Assembly (NCBI GenBank): GCA_030642635.1
Contig: DAOWNK010000022.1
Span: forward strand, 1-19,052
Direction of reading: 5' to 3'
Source: Pirellulales bacterium
GTDB lineage: Bacteria > Planctomycetota > Planctomycetia > Pirellulales > Thermoguttaceae
DNA: 19,052 nt
Shown here: in pieces, positions 13,180-19,052 of the stretch
Layout of the letters: the number at the start of each line of letters is the position of its first letter
Numbering within the stretch: the stretch's first letter is position 1
The notes under the pieces: model-generated
The model's input: only the letters and a program-made list of their open reading frames with translations
Told to the model about the DNA's origin: nothing
Database searches by the model: none
Position numbers and translations under genes: made by a program

Positions 13180-14576
13180 GCCTTGCAATAAATACGGCCG
13201 TTTTGCTGACTTTGGGTTGCCTCGTGGTCGGGTGCGGCCAGCGGTCGCCGCCAAAGTCCGCCGTACCGGCGGACGCTAAACAAGCACGCCAACCGGCGGA
13301 CGCTAAACAAATACGTCCAACCGACGCCGAGTCGAAGTTCATCGCCGACGTGCCGCAGATGAAAATCGACCAGTCCAAAGTGGCGGCCGAGGGCATCCGC
13401 AAACTCACCGGCGCCCGGCTGACACTCTACACCGATCTGCCATCATCGCCGCAGATCGACCGGCTGCCGGAACTGTTCGACCAGGCGTTTCCGCAATGGT
13501 GCGAATATTTTGGCGTCCAGCCAGCCAACCATCCCGACTGGCGCTTGACCGGCTTTTTGATGGACGAAAAAGCGGCTTTCGTCCGGGCAGGCCTGCTGCC
13601 GGATGACCTGCCGCCGTTCAAGCACGGTTACGCCCGGAACTACGAGCTTTGGCTGTACGACCAGCCGAGCGATTACTATCGCCGACACCTGCTGCTGCAC
13701 GAGGGCACGCACGGTTTTATGAACACGCTGCTGGGTGCGTGCGGTCCGCCGTGGTACATGGAGGGCATCGCCGAGTTGCTCGCCACCCATCGGTTGAAAG
13801 ACGGCCGGCTGACGTTGAATTATTTTCCCGCCGACCGACGCGAGACGCCGTACTGGGGTCGGATTCGCATCATCAAAGACGCCGTGGCCGCCGGTAGACT
13901 TTTGCCTTTGAAGCAGGTTGTCGAATATCCGCCCGACGCACACCTGAAAACCGAGCCGTACGCATGGTGCTGGGCGGCCGCCGTGCTACTGGATCGACAC
14001 CCGAAGTACCGCGAGCGCTTTCGAGAGCTATACAAAAACGTGCTGAAACGCGACTTCACCAAGCGGTTCTACCAAACTATCGGCGACGATTGGAGCGAGT
14101 TGTGCGAGCAGTGGCAGGTCTTCGTCGCCGGGGTGGAGTACGGTCACGACATCGCGGCGACGGCAGTCGATTTCACGCTCGGCCGTCCGCTACCTGAGCT
14201 TGGAACTGTGGTAACCATCTCGGCCCAGCGCGGCTGGCAGAACACCGGCGTGCAATTGGAGGCCGGCACAAAGTATCGGCTGAAGGCCACGGGACGCTAC
14301 CAGGTGGCCGACCGTCCGCAGCCGTGGTGGTGCGAGCCGGGCGGGGTGTCGATCCGCTACTACCGCGGCCGGCCGTTGGGTGTACTGCTTGCCGCCGTTC
14401 GGCCCGATCAAGCCGACAAAGAACGCTCATCCGCACTGCTGCGCCCTACCGCGGTCGGGCTGGGGACCACACTCGTACCGGAGCACTCCGGCACGCTGTT
14501 CCTGAAGATCAACGACTCACCCGCCGAACTGGGCGACAACGCAGGCGCCCTGACGGTGAAAATTGCCTGGGAGTAA
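13170..14576 (+). CDS. Lipoprotein with gluzincin-like metallopeptidase motif and C-terminal beta-sandwich
   Basis: The protein has 468 residues. A lipobox (LVVGC, Cys22) follows a hydrophobic signal, predicting a membrane-anchored protein outside the cytoplasm. A linker with a doubled PADAKQ unit (residues ~33-50) follows. HEGTH at 177-181 fits the HExxH zinc motif, and WYMEGIAE (195-202) supplies a likely third glutamate ligand, as in gluzincin/peptidase-MA-like folds. The C-terminal part from ~345 (LGTVVTISAQRGWQNTGVQL, then TLFLKINDS) resembles a LecA/PA-IL-type galactose-binding sandwich. It may cleave a surface protein or be an inactive binding protein. No strong ribosome site is seen; the start was chosen because the signal peptide follows immediately. 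It lies alone between palindromic elements, so it may be its own transcript. Confidence 0.75.
   Translation: MLKRLAINTAVLLTLGCLVVGCGQRSPPKSAVPADAKQARQPADAKQIRPTDAESKFIADVPQMKIDQSKVAAEGIRKLTGARLTLYTDLPSSPQIDRLPELFDQAFPQWCEYFGVQPANHPDWRLTGFLMDEKAAFVRAGLLPDDLPPFKHGYARNYELWLYDQPSDYYRRHLLLHEGTHGFMNTLLGACGPPWYMEGIAELLATHRLKDGRLTLNYFPADRRETPYWGRIRIIKDAVAAGRLLPLKQVVEYPPDAHLKTEPYAWCWAAAVLLDRHPKYRERFRELYKNVLKRDFTKRFYQTIGDDWSELCEQWQVFVAGVEYGHDIAATAVDFTLGRPLPELGTVVTISAQRGWQNTGVQLEAGTKYRLKATGRYQVADRPQPWWCEPGGVSIRYYRGRPLGVLLAAVRPDQADKERSSALLRPTAVGLGTTLVPEHSGTLFLKINDSPAELGDNAGALTVKIAWE
13265..13310 (+). repeat. In-gene tandem repeat in the lipoprotein linker
   Basis: ACCGGCGGACGCTAAACAA (19 bases) occurs at 13265-13283 and again at 13292-13310, a 27-base or nine-codon period coding for PADAKQARQ/PADAKQIRP. 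Its GGCGGACGCTAAAC resembles the GGCGGCTAAAC end of the intergenic TTTAGC elements, especially element D. Confidence 0.7.
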
Positions 14577-14592
14577 GATTCGCATCCAAACG

Positions 14593-14614
14593 CCCCCGGA
14601 TTGCAATCCGGGGG
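14593..14614 (+). repeat. 22-base perfect palindrome, copy 2 (possible terminator)
   Basis: This is identical to 4593-4614. It begins 17 bases after the lipoprotein stop, is preceded by ACG and followed by TGGATTTTCG. Its placement just after a stop and before a separate promoter fits a transcription terminator for the lipoprotein gene. Confidence 0.6.
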
Positions 14615-14633
14615 TGGATTTTCGGCCGGTGTA

Positions 14634-14662
14634 TTGCCAAACGGGTGACATCTTATTATAAT
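14634..14662 (+). promoter_or_regulatory. Sigma-70-type promoter for the PEP-CTERM protease-like gene
   Basis: TTGCCA at 14634-14639 and TATAAT at 14657-14662 are separated by 17 bases. The pair lies in a local AT-rich stretch, ~40 bases before the start codon. This is the best promoter match seen in the window, and it follows a probable terminator. A transcript would start near 14669 and leave a short leader containing GAGGAG. Confidence 0.6.
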
Positions 14663-14699
14663 GATATAGTCAAGGTTCTCATCTTGAGGAGTACTCGCC

Positions 14700-15575
14700 A
14701 TGAAAAAGCTCTCGTTGTGGATCGTCGTAATTTTGTCGGCCGTTGTGGTGAATACCGCATCGGCCGCAATGTTAATCCGAGGGTACAGTGCAGCGAAGCA
14801 CGACCGATTCTACGGCGAAGGCGAGGAGTTTATCGGCGATCCTTACAACTGGTCTGGTGTGGGTCGGACAGACAGCGACAACGGCTGGGCAACGATGGTC
14901 TCGTCGCACTACTTTGTCAGCGCCGCTCATTTTAATCCAAGCGGTACGTTGCGATTCTATGACACAAATGATCCGAGCGGGGATTATGAAGAACACACGA
15001 TCGTTTCCGGTGAACGGATCGGCGGCAGCGACCTCTGGCTTGGGAAGATCGGCACGACGGCAGGGGTAAGCGCCGACGTTGAGATTTATCCGATACTCAA
15101 GCTGGCAAACCATTCGGATTACAACGATCTTGTGATTTATAACTTCGGAAAGTCGAACACAACACCAGAACAGACAAACATGCGACTAGGCCGCAATCAA
15201 ATCGATCCAGACAGCATCATTCAACGCACAGATGAAGACAATCATACGGGCTGGTCGTTCACTTTCGACTACGACTTTCCTACAGGTGGTGTCGGCGATG
15301 ATGAGACCTATCTACAAGGCCATGACTCCGGCGGACCGAGTTTTGCAATCCACAACGGAGCACCGGCACTGGTCGGTGTTCATTGGGCTAGCCAATTTGT
15401 TCCCGGTTATGGCTACGTCTCCTACGATACGTTCGTGCCCGAGTACATCTCCGCACTGAATGCGGCAATGGACAACGAGAGCGTAGAAGTGGTCCCGGAG
15501 CCGGCTGCGCTGGTAATGCTGCTTGGCGCCCTGGCGGCGTATTTGTGCTGGCGTAAGCTGCACCGCAGCGGTTGA
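14700..15575 (+). CDS. PEP-CTERM protein with trypsin-like serine protease fold
   Basis: The protein has 291 residues. A signal peptide covers residues 1-23 (WIVVILSAVVVNTASAA). The body matches the chymotrypsin fold: SSHYFVSAAHF gives His77, SDLWLGKI gives a candidate Asp111, and GHDSGGPSF gives Ser210 in the usual DSGGP context. The C-terminal tail VVPEPAALVMLLGALAAYLCWRK carries VPEP (265-268), a hydrophobic segment and basic residues, which is the PEP-CTERM sorting signal cut by an exosortase. The protein is therefore exported and likely processed to the envelope or matrix. GAGGAG eight bases before ATG is a strong ribosome site. With its own promoter and flanking palindromes it appears to be a single-gene unit. 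The base composition is less GC-rich than in its neighbours, which could mean later acquisition. Confidence 0.85.
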   Translation: MKKLSLWIVVILSAVVVNTASAAMLIRGYSAAKHDRFYGEGEEFIGDPYNWSGVGRTDSDNGWATMVSSHYFVSAAHFNPSGTLRFYDTNDPSGDYEEHTIVSGERIGGSDLWLGKIGTTAGVSADVEIYPILKLANHSDYNDLVIYNFGKSNTTPEQTNMRLGRNQIDPDSIIQRTDEDNHTGWSFTFDYDFPTGGVGDDETYLQGHDSGGPSFAIHNGAPALVGVHWASQFVPGYGYVSYDTFVPEYISALNAAMDNESVEVVPEPAALVMLLGALAAYLCWRKLHRSG

Positions 15576-15580
15576 ACTCT

Positions 15581-15664
15581 ACGCCGACGTGCCGTCGGCG
15601 GCTAAACATTTCATCGACGTGCCGTCGGCGGCTAAACGGTTTAGCGGCCGCCGGCACGGCGGCC
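15581..15664. repeat. TTTAGC palindromic element D (tandem form) after the PEP-CTERM gene
   Basis: A 23-base direct repeat starting CGACGTGCCGTCGGC and ending GCTAAAC lies at 15585-15607 and 15615-15637 (30-base period). An inverted unit follows: GTTTAGC (15639-15645) and a hairpin GGCCGCC-ggcac-GGCGGCC (15646-15664). GCTAAAC-G-GTTTAGC at 15631-15645 is itself a palindrome. It starts five bases after the TGA. The remaining bases to glyA (15665-15761) show no clear promoter. Confidence 0.75.
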
Positions 15665-15761
15665 TTCGCTTGCCACGCCAGGCTCCCCGGATTGACGGGC
15701 CTGCCCACTTAGCCGACAATGGGCTTCCGTCAGCAATATCCGAACACCAAAATACACGTAT

Positions 15762-17003
15762 ATGAACCCTATCGAACAGCAAGACCCCGAACTTTGGGCC
15801 GCCGTGGCCGGCGAGATCGACCGACAGCGGGACGGCCTGGAGATGATCGCCAGCGAGAACTACACCAGCCCGGCCGTCATGGCGGCCTGTGGGAGCGTGC
15901 TTACGAACAAGTACGCCGAAGGCTACCCGGGCCGCAGGTACTACGGCGGGTGTGAGTTCGTCGATATCGCCGAGGATCTTGCCCGCGACAGAGCGAAAAA
16001 ACTCTTCGGCTGCGATCACGCCAACGTCCAGCCGCACAGCGGCGCACAGGCCAACACGGCCGTTTACCTGGCCGCACTGGAACCGGGTGATACGGTACTG
16101 GGGCTGGACTTGGCACACGGCGGACACCTCACGCATGGGATGAAGCTGAACATATCCGGCAAGCTATACAATTTTGTCGCTTACGGCGTCCGGCAGGACA
16201 CGCATCGGATCGACTTCGACCGGCTCGCCTGGCTTGCCCGAGAGCACAAGCCGAAAATGATCGTGGCCGGGGCCAGTGCGTATCCGCGCGAGATTCCGCA
16301 CGAGAAGTTCGCAGAAATTGCCGAGCAGTGCGGTGCGAAGCTGATGGTTGACATGGCCCATTACGCCGGGCTGGTCGCCGCCGAACAGCACGACGACCCG
16401 GTGCCGGTGGCCGACTACGTTACCACCACCACGCACAAAACGCTCCGCGGCCCGCGCGGTGGGATGATTCTGTGCAAGGCTCAGTACGCCAGGCAGATAG
16501 ATCGGGCGGTATTCCCGGGCATCCAGGGCGGGCCGCTAATGCACGTGATCGCCGGAAAGGCCGTCTGTTACGGCGAGGCGTTGAAACCCGATTTCAAAAA
16601 ATACATCCAACAGGTCATCGAAAACGCCAAAACACTCGCCGAGGTGCTCGCCGGCGACGGGGTGAAGATCATAAGCGGCGGGACCGATAACCACTTGATA
16701 CTGGCCGACGTTACCACGCTGGGACTGACCGGAAAAATTGCCGAAGAGTCGCTGGACCGTTGCGGAATTACAATCAACAAAAACATGATACCGTTCGACC
16801 CGCGCAAGCCGATGGACCCGTCCGGCATCCGCATTGGCACGCCTGCGCTTACCACGCGCGGCATGGGCGCAGACGAGATGCGTACCGTCGGCGGTTGGAT
16901 TCTCGAAGTGATGAACTCGCCGGACGACGAGCGGCTCGGCAAGCGTATCCGTGGCGAGGTTTTGGAGTTGTGTGGGCAGTTTCCCGTGCCAGGTGATGGA
17001 TAA
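15762..17003 (+). CDS. glyA: Serine hydroxymethyltransferase
   Basis: This PLP enzyme converts serine and tetrahydrofolate to glycine and methylene-tetrahydrofolate, the main one-carbon source. The protein has 413 residues, the normal bacterial length. Landmarks are LEMIASENYTS (26-36), NKYAEGYPGRRYYGG (49-63), NVQPHSGAQAN (88-98), the aspartate of LMVDMAH that contacts the PLP ring nitrogen, and the PLP lysine K226 in TTTTHKTLRGPRGG. The start ATG fits the family's N-terminus, although no Shine-Dalgarno site is seen before it. The response regulator gene starts seven bases after its stop, so the two are likely co-transcribed. Confidence 0.97.
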   Translation: MNPIEQQDPELWAAVAGEIDRQRDGLEMIASENYTSPAVMAACGSVLTNKYAEGYPGRRYYGGCEFVDIAEDLARDRAKKLFGCDHANVQPHSGAQANTAVYLAALEPGDTVLGLDLAHGGHLTHGMKLNISGKLYNFVAYGVRQDTHRIDFDRLAWLAREHKPKMIVAGASAYPREIPHEKFAEIAEQCGAKLMVDMAHYAGLVAAEQHDDPVPVADYVTTTTHKTLRGPRGGMILCKAQYARQIDRAVFPGIQGGPLMHVIAGKAVCYGEALKPDFKKYIQQVIENAKTLAEVLAGDGVKIISGGTDNHLILADVTTLGLTGKIAEESLDRCGITINKNMIPFDPRKPMDPSGIRIGTPALTTRGMGADEMRTVGGWILEVMNSPDDERLGKRIRGEVLELCGQFPVPGDG

Positions 17004-17010
17004 TAATATT

Positions 17011-17466
17011 ATGTCGAAAAACAAAATCCTCATAGCCGACGACAACCTGACCAACGTCGAGTTGCTCGAAGCGTACCTGTCCGAAACCGACTGCGAGATC
17101 GCCGTGGCCGCCGACGGCCGCCAGACGCTCGACAAGGTGGACGAATTCCGGCCGGACCTGATCCTGCTGGACATTATGATGCCCAAGCTCAGCGGGTTCG
17201 AGGTCTGCAAAAAGCTCAAGAACAATCCCGACACACGCGGTATAATGATATTGATGGTCACCGCGCTGAACGAGTTGGGCGACATCGAGCGGGCGGTCGC
17301 TTCCGGTTGCGACGACTTCCTGAGCAAGCCGATAAACAAAATCGAATTGGTCAAGCGAGTCGAGAATATGCTCCGGCTGAGAAAGGTCACCGATGAACTT
17401 CAGCGGCTGCGACGCTACATCGACGGCGTGGACGACGCCTCGGGGCCGCGTCGTGGCGCCGTTTAG
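17011..17466 (+). CDS. Single-domain response regulator (REC)
   Basis: The protein has 151 residues. The receiver domain (1-~120) has the acidic pocket D10-D11, phospho-acceptor D54 in LILLDIMMPK, T84 in MVTAL and K106 in FLSKPI. No DNA-binding or enzymatic output domain follows. The last ~30 residues are a charged helix (RKVTDELQRLRRYIDGVDD) plus a basic tail. It probably acts through protein contacts in a relay, possibly with a kinase elsewhere. The ATG at 17011 is chosen because MSKNKILIADD is the canonical start; an in-frame ATG at 16996 would overlap glyA. The stop TAG is part of a GTTTAGC repeat end, so the final residues may be repeat-derived. Confidence 0.9.
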   Translation: MSKNKILIADDNLTNVELLEAYLSETDCEIAVAADGRQTLDKVDEFRPDLILLDIMMPKLSGFEVCKKLKNNPDTRGIMILMVTALNELGDIERAVASGCDDFLSKPINKIELVKRVENMLRLRKVTDELQRLRRYIDGVDDASGPRRGAV

Positions 17467-17571
17467 CAGCAGCCGTGCTTGTACGGCGCGTGAAATAGTG
17501 TTACTTACCAGCGAGCCGCCGGGTTTATCCCGGCGCAAAGCAAGCGCGGGGACAAGCCCCGCGGCTCGCTG
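17461..17571. repeat. TTTAGC palindromic element E after the response regulator gene
   Basis: GTTTAGC (17461-17467) contains the response regulator stop codon. A hairpin GCCGTG-cttg-TACGGC follows, then a second structure closed by CAGCGAGCCGC (17509-17519) and its exact complement (17561-17571). This encloses CGCCGGG-tttat-CCCGGCG (17517-17535) and GCGGGG-acaag-CCCCGC (17546-17562). The two hairpin modules match those of element C, with extra bases between them. The remaining 50 bases before the next gene show no clear promoter. Confidence 0.75.
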
Positions 17572-17620
17572 CTGACGCGATTGGCAAGCCAAGCGGCTCA
17601 ATGGATTTTGTTTGTAAAAC

Positions 17621-18910
17621 ATGGGTGAAATGAAAACTTCTGCTATTTCAGCCGGATTGTTCGTTCTCGTAATTACGATCGCAACCGTGCTGACTGCCCA
17701 GGAAACCGAACGGAAAATCGCGCGGCTTATCGAACAACTCGGCGATGACGATTATTTCGTCCGCCGGCAGGCGCAGGACGAGCTGGCAAAGTTCTCGTTC
17801 GAGGCGTTCGACGCCGTCTCGGCCGCAATCACGCACAAAGACCCGGAAATAGCCGCCAGGGCGAAGTACCTGTTGCGGCTGATGCGTATCGAATGGACCA
17901 CAGCGGACGACTCGCCGGAAGTGAAAAAGCTGCTGGACGGTTACGAAGTCCTAGGCGCCTCGAACAAACTCGCAAGGATGCAGGCACTGGCCGAACTGCC
18001 AGGGACATTGGGTACGGCGGCCTTGTGCCGCCTGGTCCGTTACGAAAAATCGCACGTGCTATCAAAGCGAGCCGCGCTGCTGCTGATCGGCCCCGATCCG
18101 CCGGAGAAGGAACTCGCCGGGGCGATTCGCAAGAACCTGGCCGGCAGCCGACGGACGGCAACAGGTTGGCTGAAACTCTACCTGCGCTCGACCGACGATT
18201 TGGAAGCTGCAACGGCTGATTGGGCCAAACTGCTCGATGCGGAGCACGCCGCACTTCAGCACTCACCATATCGCACCGACACGTACATCGTCGCCGAACT
18301 GGTGCGAGTGCAAATCGAGTGGCTCAAGCGCACCGCGCAAAGCGAAAAGGCAGTTTCTGCTATGCAAAAGCTGGTCGCCCTGGAAACCGGCGACCCGAGA
18401 CGGCTGCTAAAGCTGCTCGATTGGCTGGTCGAGGAAAAGGCTTGCGCAGTGGCGGACGAGTTGGAATCTAAATTCGCCAAGACATTCGCCGGCAATCCGT
18501 TGTTGCTCTACACCATGGCCGACGTTCGGCTCGCACAAGGAAAAAAGGCCGAAGCAAAAGAAACGGCCGCTCGGGCGGTTAAACTCACACCGGGCAAACA
18601 GCCCGACGCCTTGCTCAAGCACCTGCAAATCGCATTCCAACTGCAACGCCGAGGACAGTTCACCTGGGCGAAGCGGGAATACGAACATGTGATTCAGACC
18701 GACGTTAAAGGAAGCAAATTGGCCGTGACTGCACGCTCCTGGCTCGCCGAGATGCTGCACGACCAGGGCGACGACCTGCAGGCCGCCGAGGTGCTCGAAA
18801 AACTGGTCGCTGATGCGGCGGTCAACGCAAAAAACAACAAGATCGGCAGAATCATGCTCAAATCACCTCGCACCATGGGCGAAACCCGGGCAAGAATGAA
18901 CTTCTTCTGA
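17621..18910 (+). CDS. Exported HEAT/TPR-repeat protein, probably truncated
   Basis: The protein has 429 residues. A signal peptide covers residues 4-26 (SAGLFVLVITIATVLTAQ). Residues ~30-95 are HEAT-like (IEQLGDDDYFVRRQAQDELAKF...AARAKYLLRLM). Residues ~225-400 are TPR-like helices (LLYTMADVRLAQGKKAEAKETAARAVKL; ARSWLAEMLHDQGDDLQAAEVLEKL). Such proteins are common in planctomycetes and usually of unknown function, likely scaffolds. The frame ends in TGA after TRARMNFF, in what looks like the beginning of another helix repeat, so the protein seems cut short. ATG at 17621 or 17630 are both possible starts. The DNA after the stop codes differently in another frame (see 18883-19052). Confidence 0.7.
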   Translation: MGEMKTSAISAGLFVLVITIATVLTAQETERKIARLIEQLGDDDYFVRRQAQDELAKFSFEAFDAVSAAITHKDPEIAARAKYLLRLMRIEWTTADDSPEVKKLLDGYEVLGASNKLARMQALAELPGTLGTAALCRLVRYEKSHVLSKRAALLLIGPDPPEKELAGAIRKNLAGSRRTATGWLKLYLRSTDDLEAATADWAKLLDAEHAALQHSPYRTDTYIVAELVRVQIEWLKRTAQSEKAVSAMQKLVALETGDPRRLLKLLDWLVEEKACAVADELESKFAKTFAGNPLLLYTMADVRLAQGKKAEAKETAARAVKLTPGKQPDALLKHLQIAFQLQRRGQFTWAKREYEHVIQTDVKGSKLAVTARSWLAEMLHDQGDDLQAAEVLEKLVADAAVNAKNNKIGRIMLKSPRTMGETRARMNFF

Positions 18911-19052
18911 AGATTTATAACTACAGCGGCGGCCATGGATTTTACTACGGCTCGAAGGTGAAAGGCGGCAGCCAGAAATCACTGGGGCAGAAATATGGTC
19001 TCAGCATGAATCGCTTTAAGAAGCATTTTCCTGATAGTGGGCAATGGTATGG
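18883..19052 (+). CDS. Possible partial reading frame running off the window, overlapping the HEAT/TPR gene end
   Basis: In the frame starting at 18883 the sequence stays open to the window edge. It reads NPGKNELLLKIYNYSGGHGF, then a Lys/Gly-rich stretch. The G-x-N-x-LLLKI-x-N-x-x-G-x-x-GFYY pattern resembles the end of galactose-binding-type beta-sandwich domains in planctomycete exported proteins. No start codon or ribosome site belongs to it clearly, and it overlaps the last codons of the HEAT/TPR frame. It could be part of another protein joined here by rearrangement, a frameshifted continuation, or an assembly join. The call is weak. Confidence 0.25.

Noticed and set aside
12187..13254. 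Minus-strand open frame of 355 codons opposite the EF-G-like gene
   Set aside because: It overlaps conserved EF-G domains III-V in reverse and has no recognisable motif or ribosome site.

Overview
The window looks like a chromosomal segment of a planctomycete, most likely of the Pirellulales type. The signs are a GC-rich genome, a Tat-exported FAD-dependent oxidoreductase next to a GH123/DUF4091-type protein, a PEP-CTERM surface protein, a secreted HEAT/TPR protein, a divergent second EF-G, and weak or absent Shine-Dalgarno sites before several starts. This assignment is an inference from gene content. No rRNA, tRNA, CRISPR array, transposase or phage gene is visible.

Layout. At 1-123 a plus-strand gene ends. 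From 187 to 7383 everything reads leftward: hisI, hisG, an HMGL-like aldolase, then after a 381-base repeat-filled gap a two-gene unit (GH123-like protein, then FAD oxidoreductase). From 7674 to the right end everything reads rightward: a short GT2-like glycosyltransferase, galK, hisH, hisA, an EF-G-like GTPase, a zincin-type lipoprotein, a trypsin-fold PEP-CTERM protein, glyA, a single-domain response regulator, and a HEAT/TPR exported protein that stops abruptly near the right edge.

Pathways. hisG and hisI (steps 1 and 3 of histidine synthesis) and hisH and hisA (amidotransferase subunit and isomerase) lie on opposite strands around a divergent intergenic region, with galK and the GT2 gene between them. 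hisF, hisE and hisB are not in the window. glyA links to one-carbon metabolism. The oxidoreductase/GH123 pair suggests processing of a carbohydrate outside the cytoplasm.

The most unusual content is between the genes. (1) Around hisI, hisG, the aldolase, the GT2 gene, galK and hisH there are arrays of 7-base units. Each junction has its own unit. On the coding strand the units are C-rich before a start and G-rich after a stop, so two-armed junctions form an inverted pair. Some arrays touch a start codon or contain the stop codon. (2) Five plus-strand genes (GT2, hisA, fusA-like, PEP-CTERM, response regulator) end in palindromic elements built from GTTTAGC/GCTAAAC ends and GC-rich hairpins; several fold on paper as cloverleaf shapes. 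(3) An identical 22-base perfect palindrome occurs twice, 10 kb apart, and a large nested palindrome fills much of the gap before the GH123-like gene. These three repeat systems are the main candidates for something not described before in this kind of organism.
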